Program-made: the position numbers and the translations under genes | Shown: piece by piece, positions 7,709-16,526 of the stretch | Position numbering within the stretch: position 1 is the stretch's first letter | How the letters are laid out: every line of letters begins with the position of its first letter | Notes under the pieces: model-generated | The model's database searches: none | What the model was told of the DNA's origin: nothing | The model's input: only the letters and a program-made list of their open reading frames with translations | Assembly: GCA_019637115.1 (NCBI GenBank) | Contig: JAHBWH010000055.1 | Span: forward strand, 1-46,277 | Direction: 5' to 3' | DNA length: 46,277 nucleotides | Source of the DNA: Myxococcales bacterium | Lineage (GTDB): Bacteria; Myxococcota_A; Polyangia; Polyangiales; Houyiibacteriaceae

Positions 7709-9832
7709 ATGCTCCCGCCCGTGCCCGCCTCCCCGACCGCCCCTGCGACCGACGCCGCGTCGAGCGCCGCACCGACGACCGACGAAGATTCGCTCACCCT
7801 CCCGGACCATTGGTCCGCCCACCTCGACGCGCGCCCTGGCGGACGCCTCTCGCTCGAGCGCGTGCTTCAGATCTTCGAGGACCCCTACGCGGGGAGCTCG
7901 AGCGACTTCGCGCAGGCGTTCCGCGACCGCCTCGACATCCCCTACACCCTCGTCGCGGCCGGAGGCGCAGGGGCGCTCCCCGGGCTCGAGGACATGGCGC
8001 CCATCGCGTCGTGGGTCGACCCCGGCGAGCAGCGGGCGGTCGCCGAGGCGATGAGCGTCATCCCGACCGACGCGGCGTTCGAGGCGCTGCTCCTGCGCGC
8101 GACCCAGTCGCTCGAAGCCGGCGGCGCGTGGGGCGACCAAGCGGCCCGAAACGAGCGCTACTTCGGCGAGGCGCTCCGCGAGGCGATGGCCCGCTTCCCT
8201 CGCCGCGCGGTGCGCCTGCTCGCGCCGCGCGCGGTCGGGCGCACGATCGCCGCTGACCGCTTCCGCTCCATCCTCGAGCCGCACGTGCGGCGACGTCGCG
8301 ACGCCGCGCGCGACGTCGCTCCGATGCTCGACGCCGAGCCGCGCGCGCTCGTCTACGGGTTGCTCGAGGCGGCCGAGGTCGCCGTCGCGGCGCCCGAGGC
8401 TTTGCCCGGTGCGCTGCGCGACCCGTGGGGCAAGAAGAAGCCCCCGAAGATGCCGGCCTTCTGGGACGCGGCCGCGATGCCGCCGCCCGAGCTCCGCGGC
8501 GGCCAAGGCGCGCTCCCGTTCGCGGCCGTGCAGGCGCTCGGCGAGCTCCTCTCGAAGGGGAAGCCGCGCGCGCCTCACCCCGGCGTCGCGGAGGCGAAGG
8601 CCGCGTGCACGCAGGCCTCGATCGATCGCTTCGCGTGGTCGCTCTTCGAGGCGTGGATGCGCGCCGGCGCGTCGCCGAAGGACAAATGGGCGTTCCTCCA
8701 GCTCGGTTGGCTCGGCGACGACGAGATCGCGCACCGGCTCGTCGCGCGGATCAAGGAGTGGCCTCGACAGGGGGCCGCCAAGCGCGCGGAGCTCGGCCTC
8801 GACGTGCTCGCCGAGATGGACAGCGACGTGGCGTTGATGCTGGTGCATCAGCTCTCGCAGAAGGCGAGCAGCAAGTCGCTCCGCCGCAACGCGGGCAAGA
8901 AGATCGCGACGATCGCGCTCGAGCGTGGGCTCGGCGCCGACGAGCTCGCAGACCGCTTGGTGCCCGACTTCGGCCTCGACGCGGACGGCTCGACCTGGCT
9001 CGACTTCGGACCGCGTCGCTTCCGCGTCGGCTTCGACGCGACCCTGCAGCCCTACGTGCGCGACGAGCAGGGCGCGCGGCGCGCGGGCCTGCCCAAGCCG
9101 GGCAAGAGTGACGACCCGGATCTCGCCGCGGCCGCCGACGCACGCTTCAAGGCGCTGAAGAAGGGCGTGCGCGCCCTCGCCTCGAGCCAACTCAGGCGCC
9201 TCGAGGACGCGATGCGGCGACAGCGCCGGTGGACGCTCGACGAGCACCGCGATCTGCTCGTTCGACACCCGCTGCTCGGCCACGTCGTGCGAGGGCTGAT
9301 CTGGGCCGCGTACGACGACGGGTCGATGGTCGCGTCGTTTCGGGTCGCAGAGGACGGATCCTTCGCCGGCCTCGACGACGAGCCGGTGGCCTTCGAGGGC
9401 GACGTCGAGATCGGCATCGCGCACGCGCTCGAGCTGAGCCCCGAGGCGCGGGCGATCTGGGGCGAGCGGCTCTCGGACTACGAGCAGCTCGCGCCTTTCT
9501 CGCAGCTCGCGCGCGAGACCTTCGTCGCGACGCCCGCGCGCCCCCGGTCGGCGATGATCGCCGACGTGACGAGCGCCGACGTCGAGGCGGTGCGCGTGGT
9601 CGGCCTCGAGAGCCGGGGCTGGATGCGCGGCGCGGTCGGCGACGGGGGGATCTGGGACACGATGATGCTGGGCGCGGTCTCCCTGCGGCTCGATCCGGGC
9701 GTCGGTGTTTACGGGATCGCGGAGGCGCCCCCACAGCAGATCGAGGTGCAGCTCTGGGAGGGCGACCTCGACGGGCTCTCGGCCGTCACCTTCAGCGAGC
9801 TGATGCGCGATCTTCAATCGCTCCGCGGCTGA
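7709..9832 (+). CDS. DUF4132 protein (first of two paralogues)
   Basis: The ATG at 7709 gives 707 residues, whereas the open frame extends upstream only through the minisatellite. Residues 1 to about 400 are helical and Ala/Arg-rich, probably a HEAT/ARM-like solenoid. From about residue 400 the DUF4132 C-terminal module is clear: DRLVPDFGLDADGSTWLDFG, LPKPGKSDD, FKALKKGVRALASSQLRRLE, HPLLGHVVRGLIWAAYD, FRVAEDGSF, then IGIAHALEL and LAPFSQLARETF. E. coli MolR-type proteins share this module, whose function is unresolved. The paralogue at 40775-43966 has the same landmarks in the same order. TACCCT lies 4 bases before the ATG and may be part of a leaderless promoter. Confidence 0.85.
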   Translation: MLPPVPASPTAPATDAASSAAPTTDEDSLTLPDHWSAHLDARPGGRLSLERVLQIFEDPYAGSSSDFAQAFRDRLDIPYTLVAAGGAGALPGLEDMAPIASWVDPGEQRAVAEAMSVIPTDAAFEALLLRATQSLEAGGAWGDQAARNERYFGEALREAMARFPRRAVRLLAPRAVGRTIAADRFRSILEPHVRRRRDAARDVAPMLDAEPRALVYGLLEAAEVAVAAPEALPGALRDPWGKKKPPKMPAFWDAAAMPPPELRGGQGALPFAAVQALGELLSKGKPRAPHPGVAEAKAACTQASIDRFAWSLFEAWMRAGASPKDKWAFLQLGWLGDDEIAHRLVARIKEWPRQGAAKRAELGLDVLAEMDSDVALMLVHQLSQKASSKSLRRNAGKKIATIALERGLGADELADRLVPDFGLDADGSTWLDFGPRRFRVGFDATLQPYVRDEQGARRAGLPKPGKSDDPDLAAAADARFKALKKGVRALASSQLRRLEDAMRRQRRWTLDEHRDLLVRHPLLGHVVRGLIWAAYDDGSMVASFRVAEDGSFAGLDDEPVAFEGDVEIGIAHALELSPEARAIWGERLSDYEQLAPFSQLARETFVATPARPRSAMIADVTSADVEAVRVVGLESRGWMRGAVGDGGIWDTMMLGAVSLRLDPGVGVYGIAEAPPQQIEVQLWEGDLDGLSAVTFSELMRDLQSLRG

Positions 9833-9996
9833 CGCGGCGCTTCGCAGCAGCGCAAGAGGTGCGTTCGTCGCTTCGTGCCGCGCCGTGTCGTGAAGAGACC
9901 CCACAACCGCCCAAGCCCCTCGACGTTACGCCCTACTCTCGATACGGTGTACCGAGCGTCTAGTACCTCACCGGATGGACGCGGAGTTGGGGGAAG

Positions 9997-10572
9997 ATGA
10001 CGACGTCTGGACACCTGTGGGGCCCTCTCGTCTGTGTCGCGACGCTCTGGACCTTCGGCGCTGAGGCCGTCGTCGCGCAATGCACCAACACCTGCACGTA
10101 CGCCTTCGACGGAGACTGCGACGACGGCGGCCCCGGCGCCGACTACTCGCTCTGCGAGTACGGCACCGACTGTGATGATTGTGGGCCGCGCTCGGGCGGC
10201 GGCTCGCTCTGCACCGACACCTGCAGGCACGCCTTCGATGGCGACTGTGATGACGGCGGCCCGGGCTCCGACTACTCGATCTGCGACTACGGGACCGACT
10301 GCGGCGACTGCGGCCCGCGCGCTCCGGGCGGCGCGCGCTCGGGGGAGCTCTGCACGAACACCTGCCGGTACGCCTTCGACGGAGACTGCGACGACGGCGG
10401 CTGGGGATCCGACTTTTCGCTCTGCGACTTCGGCACCGATTGCGCCGATTGTGGCGTTCGGTACGCATCCGACCGCGGCCCCTGCAGCGCCGGGGGGGTG
10501 TCACCCGGCTCGGGCCTCTTCCTCGGGCTCCTCGCCTTCTTCGCGGTCCGCGCGCGCCGTCGACGACGGTAG
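9997..10572 (+). CDS. secreted Cys-rich triple-repeat protein with MYXO-CTERM-like tail
   Basis: The 191-residue protein starts at ATG 9997, preceded by GGGGGAAG. A signal peptide runs to about AVVAQ. Three repeats of about 40 residues follow, each with C-x3-C-x(n)-AFDGDCDDGG-x-G-x-D-x-S-x-C-x(2)-GTDC-x-DCG. The acidic DGDCDDGG core suggests Ca2+ binding and the cysteines suggest disulfides, both by inference. The C-terminus has a Cys (GPCSAGG), a hydrophobic stretch (SGLFLGLLAFFAV) and an Arg cluster (RARRRRR), which is the MYXO-CTERM sorting layout processed by myxosortase. The product is probably anchored at the outer surface. It stands alone and is convergent with the Mrp gene. Confidence 0.82.
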   Translation: MTTSGHLWGPLVCVATLWTFGAEAVVAQCTNTCTYAFDGDCDDGGPGADYSLCEYGTDCDDCGPRSGGGSLCTDTCRHAFDGDCDDGGPGSDYSICDYGTDCGDCGPRAPGGARSGELCTNTCRYAFDGDCDDGGWGSDFSLCDFGTDCADCGVRYASDRGPCSAGGVSPGSGLFLGLLAFFAVRARRRRR

Positions 10573-10679
10573 TGGACGCGCCTCCTCCCAGCCCTCGAGG
10601 GCCGCCGCTCCGCGTCAGGGCGTCGAGCAGACTCGGACTCGACGGGGAGGTCGGGGTCGGAGTCCGCTCGCTCCGCACC

Positions 10680-11786
10680 TCAGCGAAGGATCTTCAGGCG
10701 CCTCGCGCCTTCGGCCTTCGGGGCCTTCTCGCCGCCGCTGCGCTTGAAGTGCTCGACCGCGATCTGATCGGCCAGCGTCTCGGCGATCTTCGCGAACGCC
10801 TCTCCGCTCGGCGAGTCCGGGGCCGCCTGGACCACGGGCGTGCCCTTGTCGCCCCACTCGCGCACCGCGGTGTCCATCGGCACCTGCCCGAGCAGCGTCG
10901 CCTTCGCGTAGTCCGCGATCTTCTGGCCACCGCCGGCGCCGAAGATCTCGTGCTTCACGCCCGCGCTGTCGACGAAATAGCTCATGTTCTCGACCACGCC
11001 GAGGATCGGCAGGTTGAGCTTCTGGCAGAGCGTGACGCCCTTGTAGACGTCCTGGAGCGCGACCTCCTGCGGGGTCGTGACCATCACCACGCCGGTGATG
11101 CGCATCTTCTGGCCGAGGGTGAGCGCCACATCGCCCGTGCCGGGCGGCGAGTCGATGACGAGGTAGTCGAGCTCGCCCCATTCGACGTCGCCGATGAACT
11201 GCTGGAGCGCGCCGTGCAGCATCGGGCCGCGCCAGATGACGGCCTGCTTGTCGTTCTCGAGCAGGAAGCCGACGCTCATCAGCTTCAGGCCGAAGCGCTG
11301 CAGCGGGAGGATCTTCTTGCCGTCGGCGCTCTGCGGCTGGCCCGTGATGCCGAGCATCGTCGGGATCGAGGGGCCGTAGAGATCGGCGTCGAGGAGGCCG
11401 ACGCGCGTGCCGAGGCGTCGCAGCGCGAGGGCGAGGTTCGTGGCGACCGTGCTCTTGCCCACGCCGCCCTTGCCGCTCATCACGAGGATCACGTTGCGCA
11501 CGCTCGGGAGCGGGTCGTCGCTCACGGTCTCGCGGGTCGGGACGCGGACCTTCCACTCGACCTCGGTGAGCGTGACGCCGAGCGGCGCGAGGGCCTCGTC
11601 GACGCGGCGCTTCACCTCGCGGCGGATGGGCTCGGACGGCGAGCTGAGCGCGATGGTGCAGCGCACCCGCGTGTCCTCGACCGAGAGGTCGGAGGTGGTC
11701 CCGAGCTCGCCGAGCGAGCGCTCGAAGGTCGGATCGACGACGGCATCGAGCGCGGCGCGGACTGATTCGATCGAGAGATCGCCCAT
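10680..11786 (-). CDS. mrp: Mrp/ApbC-type P-loop ATPase lacking the CxxC cluster site
   Basis: The ATG at 11786 gives 368 residues. An N-terminal MIP18/DUF59-like domain spans about 1-85. A deviant Walker A motif, SGKGGVGKS, lies at 104-112, and DADLYGPSIPTMLG follows. The segment YLVIDSPPGTGD is the second nucleotide-contact loop. The family carries and transfers Fe-S clusters as a dimer. The usual CxxC pair after ENMSYF is absent here: the sequence runs ENMSYFVDSAGVKHEIFGAGGG. Either this variant works as an ATPase without a bridging cluster or it binds one differently. The frame runs upstream to 12116, but that part reads as Arg/Ser-rich shadow. It is cytoplasmic. Confidence 0.88.
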   Translation of the reverse strand: MGDLSIESVRAALDAVVDPTFERSLGELGTTSDLSVEDTRVRCTIALSSPSEPIRREVKRRVDEALAPLGVTLTEVEWKVRVPTRETVSDDPLPSVRNVILVMSGKGGVGKSTVATNLALALRRLGTRVGLLDADLYGPSIPTMLGITGQPQSADGKKILPLQRFGLKLMSVGFLLENDKQAVIWRGPMLHGALQQFIGDVEWGELDYLVIDSPPGTGDVALTLGQKMRITGVVMVTTPQEVALQDVYKGVTLCQKLNLPILGVVENMSYFVDSAGVKHEIFGAGGGQKIADYAKATLLGQVPMDTAVREWGDKGTPVVQAAPDSPSGEAFAKIAETLADQIAVEHFKRSGGEKAPKAEGARRLKILR

Positions 11787-11920
11787 GGCCACCGGCTCAT
11801 GGGACGCGGCGCGGGGGGTGTCAAGTAGGGGTCGAGAGGCCGAGAGAGGTGCCGAGCGCGACGCAACCGGAGCGGCGAAGGCGGGATGAACGAACGTCAC
11901 GGAGGTACTATCGTGCGCGC

Positions 11921-12850
11921 ATGCGCTTCGCCCCCTTCGCTTCCTCCTGGCTTCTCCTCCCGATCCTGGTCTGCGGCTGCGGCGACGACGACGCACCGAC
12001 CGAGGACGGCGGCGCAGACGCGATGGTCGCGGAGGAGGACGCCGCGACGAGAGACGCGGGCCCGACCTTCCCGACGACGATCGGCGGCGACCGCCCCGCC
12101 CAGGTCGTGCTGCCACGCGAGTACGACGGCGCCCCTGCGCCGCTCATCGTGCTCCTGCACGGCTTCGGCGCGAGCGGCTCCGCGCAGGACCTCTACCTCG
12201 GCCTCTCGCGCACGGCGCGTACGCGAGGCGTCATCACGGTCGTCCCGGACGGCACGCTGAACACCATGGGGCAGCGCTTCTGGAACGCGACGGACGCTTG
12301 CTGTCTCTTCGGAGACACCCCCGTCGACGACGTCGCCTACATCACGGGTCTCGTCGAGGAGGCGAAGGAGGTCTACGCGATCGACGAGGACCGGGTGTAC
12401 CTCTTCGGCCACAGCAACGGTGGCTTCATGAGCTACCGCCTCGCCTGCGACGCCCCCGAGCCCTTCGCGGCGCTCGTCTCGCTCGCCGGCGCGACCTTCA
12501 TCGAAGAGGAGCGCTGCACGCCGAGCCAAGCGCTCTCCGTGCTACAGGTCCATGGCACGGCGGACACGACGATCCTCTACGAGGGCGGCCGCATCGGCGG
12601 CGCTCCCTATCCGAGCGTCGCGGCCACGATGGCGCGCGCGGCCGCCATCGCGGGCTGCCAAGACACCCCGGAGGTCCGCGACCGCTTCGACTTCAACCCG
12701 ATGAACGAAGCCGAAGAGTCGGTCTACCCCGGCTGCGACGAGGGCCGTGACGTCCGCCTCTGGACGATCGAGGAGGGCAGCCACATCCCGGGCTGGGGCG
12801 CGGGGACGATGGATCGGCTGCTCGACTGGTTGCTCGACCGGCGCCGCTGA
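11921..12850 (+). CDS. secreted alpha/beta hydrolase lipoprotein (PHB depolymerase / feruloyl esterase-like)
   Basis: The ATG at 11921 gives 309 residues. The N-terminus MRFAPFASSWLLLPILVCGC is a lipoprotein-type signal with Cys20, followed by an Asp/Ala/Gly linker (DDDAPTEDGGADAM onward). The catalytic domain has LIVLLHGFGASG (oxyanion region), GHSNGG with nucleophile Ser165, an Asp in HGTADTTI, and a His in EEGSHIPGW. This matches the CE1/LpqC-type family of polyhydroxyalkanoate depolymerases and feruloyl esterases. The natural ester substrate is unknown. It probably sits on the cell envelope. GGAGG lies at 11901, rather far from the ATG, and TACTAT lies between, so a short-leader transcript is possible. 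Confidence 0.85.
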   Translation: MRFAPFASSWLLLPILVCGCGDDDAPTEDGGADAMVAEEDAATRDAGPTFPTTIGGDRPAQVVLPREYDGAPAPLIVLLHGFGASGSAQDLYLGLSRTARTRGVITVVPDGTLNTMGQRFWNATDACCLFGDTPVDDVAYITGLVEEAKEVYAIDEDRVYLFGHSNGGFMSYRLACDAPEPFAALVSLAGATFIEEERCTPSQALSVLQVHGTADTTILYEGGRIGGAPYPSVAATMARAAAIAGCQDTPEVRDRFDFNPMNEAEESVYPGCDEGRDVRLWTIEEGSHIPGWGAGTMDRLLDWLLDRRR

Positions 12851-12955
12851 GACATCAACGCGGAGTCCGACCACGACAGAACGCGAAGAAGGCGCCACTC
12901 CGTCGCGCCGCATCTCGGCCAACTCTCGTCACGAGCGAAGGGGAAGCGTTCGTCG

Positions 12956-14977
12956 TCAGCCGGGCGAGCGCCGACGACGGCTGCACGCCCAACCGAGAAG
13001 CACGACCGGAAGCAGCTCGCGCGGGGATCCCCCCTGCCCAGATGTGGCACAACCTCCAGACATCGAACCCACGGAGTCAGTCCCGCCGTCCCCGCGACGT
13101 GACGTGGGCCCAGGTGAGCCCGAGCCTCCTTCGGGCGGCGAGGGCGTGGGTTCACTGGCGCACATGCGCTCCGAACGCAGCGCTCGACATTCTCCTGGAA
13201 TCGTCGAGCAACGCGCATTGGGCACACAGCGGCTCTCCTCCGTGCACCATCCGCAAAAAGCATCGGTCCTGCAAGCACTTTCAGTGCCGTAGTCGCACGG
13301 ATTGCACGAGACCTGGAGAGTCGCGAAGAGCCCGCTTTCGCATCCGATCACCCGACCGTCGACGACCGGCGCACAACGCGCTCCGGCTCCCTCGCTCGTT
13401 GGCAGGCAGTACCCACATTGCGCAGCCGATCCAGGCGCCGGCACACAGTCATTACATGACACATCTTGCGCACATGGAGACGCCGAACAGTCGCATCCCT
13501 CATCGACGACACCGTCGAGGTCGTCGTCGACACCGTTACACCCCTCCGGTTCTCGCTCTCCCGTTGGCGTCGCAGCTCTGAACTGAGTATCGGGCCTCAT
13601 CCTGCCACGCTCCAGCCAGAACTTCAGGAGTGCAGACATGTTCCCTCGCTCGACGGGATCATATCCGAGAGGAGACATCCGGGAGTCATTCATCGTCGAC
13701 GATTCATCACAAGGCCTGAACCGATCGCGACAAGAGCAGACCCCCTGGTAGTAGCCGACAGGTGTCCCGTCGGGACAGTCCTGTGGGCTCACATCCGCGC
13801 CTTCGGAACCGTGAGCTATACACGTCCAGACCGAGCCAAACCGGGCGGTATGGTTCGGTGCATCGAGATTACATCGGCACGAATCCTGATAAGTATCGAA
13901 CAATAAACCCAACGAATGACCCAGCTCGTGAGCAAGCGTGTTGCCAAGGTTACTGAATCGTCCTCGCGGCTGACTCAAATACATGTCCCCGCCAAAAGTT
14001 GCGAATGGAATATTGTGTGCATCACGCGACCCTCCAAGCAAGACATACTGATTTGGCATGCTTCCGCCTAGCTCCGGGTGAGCACTGAGACAGTGTGACG
14101 CAAGCTGAACCCGCTGGTCGCGGTGTTGTCGGCACTCCGGTTGCGTCTGACATGACCGTAGGCTTGCGTCTATATCGTGTTTAAGTGCGAAGAATGAGAA
14201 CCGGTCACTATTCTCACTCCACCATGAGTTTCTGTTCAGGTCTGCGTACATCTGCCGCACCACGGACTCGAACGTCTCGAAGTTCAAGGGCTCAGTGGTA
14301 AAGTCGATCAGCCCGCCGGTCTGCCAAATGTCATCGGGCCCGGGAGTGTTGGAGAAATCTTGGGGAAGGACGACCAGGACGTAGCGCCCGGTCGTATCGC
14401 GAGAGCCCCCGATGTGCACCAGGCTCGACGGGTCGCCGCAGCCAGCGAGGGGTTGGGTCGCGGACGCGACGAGCGGCGAGGGCACGGCGCTCGGCGTGAG
14501 CGGCGGCACGCGGACATCGAAGTTCTCCCAAGACTCGCGTCGCCCATCGGATAGCCGCGCACGCACCCGAACGTCACCGGGGGCGAGGACAGTCGCCCAC
14601 GTCAGCGTCGCACGTGAGGCGCGGACCTCGGCGCCGGGTGCCTCGTCCGTGGCCTCCACCACGTCGGTCAGCCCGTCGGGCCGGTAGCCACGATCGATCA
14701 CCTCGTCGTTCTGGATGATCTCGATCTCGATGTACGAAACCGGCGGGGCGATTGGGAGCAGCTGATGCCCAATGGCCCGGTCCGCGGAGCGAGTGGCGAC
14801 CCACGAGACGGACCGGATCTCTCCATCTTCGACCAGAGCGGTCAGGAAGACGCTCTGCGCCGCGGGCAGCTCCGCGTCGTTGGAGCGGCAGCCTGGGAGC
14901 CCGAGCACGCAGACGAGCGTCATGGACAGCAAGGCGCTCCGCGCTGCACTTCCGAGACCGATCGTGAGGTACTCCAT
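12956..14977 (-). CDS. secreted M64-like zinc metalloprotease with MYXO-CTERM-like tail
   Basis: The 673-residue protein contains HELGHSLGLLFD with zinc ligands His350 and His354 and Asp361. The spacing matches the HExxHxxGxxxD pattern of IgA-peptidase family M64. An STMNDSRMSP segment downstream could be the Met-turn. An N-terminal domain (about 40-170) has beta-sandwich character. After the protease come EGCNGVDDDLDGVVDEGC, the putative metal-binding motif common in myxobacterial secreted proteins, and PSI-like Cys repeats (CGYC, CGWC). The tail GGCATSG, then PVVLLGWA, then CSRRRR is MYXO-CTERM-like. The N-terminus ends in a lipobox (LGLPGC near residue 30). The start is uncertain: ATG 14977 or ATG 14923. 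Base composition is less G/C-rich than in the neighbours. Confidence 0.85.
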   Translation of the reverse strand: MEYLTIGLGSAARSALLSMTLVCVLGLPGCRSNDAELPAAQSVFLTALVEDGEIRSVSWVATRSADRAIGHQLLPIAPPVSYIEIEIIQNDEVIDRGYRPDGLTDVVEATDEAPGAEVRASRATLTWATVLAPGDVRVRARLSDGRRESWENFDVRVPPLTPSAVPSPLVASATQPLAGCGDPSSLVHIGGSRDTTGRYVLVVLPQDFSNTPGPDDIWQTGGLIDFTTEPLNFETFESVVRQMYADLNRNSWWSENSDRFSFFALKHDIDASLRSCQTQPECRQHRDQRVQLASHCLSAHPELGGSMPNQYVLLGGSRDAHNIPFATFGGDMYLSQPRGRFSNLGNTLAHELGHSLGLLFDTYQDSCRCNLDAPNHTARFGSVWTCIAHGSEGADVSPQDCPDGTPVGYYQGVCSCRDRFRPCDESSTMNDSRMSPLGYDPVERGNMSALLKFWLERGRMRPDTQFRAATPTGEREPEGCNGVDDDLDGVVDEGCDCSASPCAQDVSCNDCVPAPGSAAQCGYCLPTSEGAGARCAPVVDGRVIGCESGLFATLQVSCNPCDYGTESACRTDAFCGWCTEESRCVPNARCSTIPGECRALRSERMCASEPTPSPPEGGSGSPGPTSRRGDGGTDSVGSMSGGCATSGQGGSPRELLPVVLLGWACSRRRRSPG

Positions 14978-15171
14978 GCTTTAGCAGGCCACTGCGGCCA
15001 CTGCCCAGCCGCAACAATTTCGAGAACGGCGAATTCTTCGAAAAATTCCGGATCATCGGGTCGCGAATGTCCAACCTTGGGCAAGGTGGCGGTTCGCGCG
15101 ACTCGATACCCTAACGTCGCTCGGCCGCGCGACCGCTTGCTCGCTCGCGCGGCGGTGGCACGACAGCGCGC

Positions 15172-16398
15172 ATGCTCACGGTGCTCGACGCGAACAACTT
15201 CTGGAGCCCCTCGGGCGGCGGCGTCCGCCGCTACCAGCTCGAGAAGCTCCGCTGCTTCGAGGGGCGCGACGACGTCCGCTATGTCTTCGTCCAGAACGAC
15301 GCGCGCCGCTTCACCGAGCGTCGCGGAGAGAACGTCGTCGTCGAGCACGTCGTCGCGCCCAGTCCGCCAGGCGGCGGCGACTACCGCGCGATGGTGCTCC
15401 CGGGCGCGTTGCGGCGCCTCGTCGCCGAGCACCGCCCGGACGTGATCGAGTGCGGCTCGCCCTATGTGATGCCCTTGCTCGTGCGCCTCGCGGGTCGACA
15501 CGTCAGCCCGCGGCCCGCGCTCGTCGGCTTCTGGCACGCGGACTTCCCGCGCGCCTACGCCGGCCGCAAGATCGGCGACCTGAACCCAGCGCTCGCCGAG
15601 CCGGCCGAGCGCGCCGCGTGGTGGTGGGCGCGCCGCGGCTACGGCGCCTTCGACGCGATCTTCGTCGCGAGCCGCGCGGTCGCGCGCAACATGCAGGAGC
15701 ACGGCCTCGACCGGCTCTACTACACGCCGCTCGGCGTCGACGCCGTGCGCTTCTCGCCCGAGCGCCGCGACCCCGAGCTCGTCACGCGCTTCGAGGCGGG
15801 CGTCCCGGGGCGACCGGTGATCTTCTTCCCTCACCGCTTCCAGGACGAGAAGGGTCTGCGCCCCCTGCTCGCGGCCTACGACCGCCTCGCGGAGCGCCTC
15901 GATCCCGTGCCCGCGCTCGTCTTCGCGGGCACGGGACCGGACCAGCCCCTCGTCGAAGCGGCCGTCGCGCGCCATCCCCACGTCCACTACGTCGGCTACC
16001 TCGACTCACCCGAGGCCATCGCGCGCTACTACGCGAGCGCGAGTGTGTCCGTCGCGCTCTCGGCCTTCGAGACCTTCGGTTTGAGCTGCGCCGAGGCGAT
16101 GGCCTCGGGCCTCGCGCTCGTCGCGGCCGACCAGGGCGCCGCGGCCGAGCTCGTCATGGACTCGGGCGCGGGGCTCACGGTGCCCTTCGGGGACGCGCGC
16201 GCGCTCGAGGACGCGCTCGAGACGTTGCTGCGCGAGGGCCGCTGGGCCGAGCGCGGGGCGCGAGGGCGAGCGCACGTCCAGCGCTTCACCTGGGAGGCGT
16301 GCTTCGAGCGTGAGCTCGTCTGCTACCGCGAGGTGGTCGAGCACGTCCGGCGGGGCGAGCGGGTGCCGCGCGGGCTGCACGAGCGCCTCGTGACCTGA
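15172..16398 (+). CDS. family 4 glycosyltransferase
   Basis: The ATG at 15172 gives 408 residues. The N-terminal half begins MLTVLDANNFWSPSGGGVRRY, where the glycine-rich loop is the acceptor and donor cleft entrance seen in GT4 enzymes. The C-terminal Rossmann half has FFPHRFQDEKGLRPLL (beta strand and Lys loop), FAGTGPDQPLVE, and the E-x7-E donor motif in SAFETFGLSCAEAMASGLAL. GT4 enzymes transfer a sugar from a nucleotide sugar with retention. The acceptor is unknown. No other polysaccharide genes lie nearby. Two stretches of this gene (16137-16169 and 16174-16296) recur in rearranged form at 21101-21345. It is divergent from the M64-like protease gene. Confidence 0.92.
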   Translation: MLTVLDANNFWSPSGGGVRRYQLEKLRCFEGRDDVRYVFVQNDARRFTERRGENVVVEHVVAPSPPGGGDYRAMVLPGALRRLVAEHRPDVIECGSPYVMPLLVRLAGRHVSPRPALVGFWHADFPRAYAGRKIGDLNPALAEPAERAAWWWARRGYGAFDAIFVASRAVARNMQEHGLDRLYYTPLGVDAVRFSPERRDPELVTRFEAGVPGRPVIFFPHRFQDEKGLRPLLAAYDRLAERLDPVPALVFAGTGPDQPLVEAAVARHPHVHYVGYLDSPEAIARYYASASVSVALSAFETFGLSCAEAMASGLALVAADQGAAAELVMDSGAGLTVPFGDARALEDALETLLREGRWAERGARGRAHVQRFTWEACFERELVCYREVVEHVRRGERVPRGLHERLVT

Positions 16399-16526
16399 CG
16401 CCTCGACGGGCGGCGCGATACGCACCCTCATCGCGGCGTGAGCGGTCCTCGGCCCGCAGACACTGCCGCGTCTTTGGTCGAGGAGCTGATGTCCTGGGTG
16501 GATGGCCGCCCCGGGCGTCGACCACC

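Noticed and set aside
15156-15170. Sigma-54 promoter before the glycosyltransferase (TGGCACGACAG)
   Set aside because: The -24-like half is good, but the -12 position reads CGCG, not TTGC, and it abuts the start codon.
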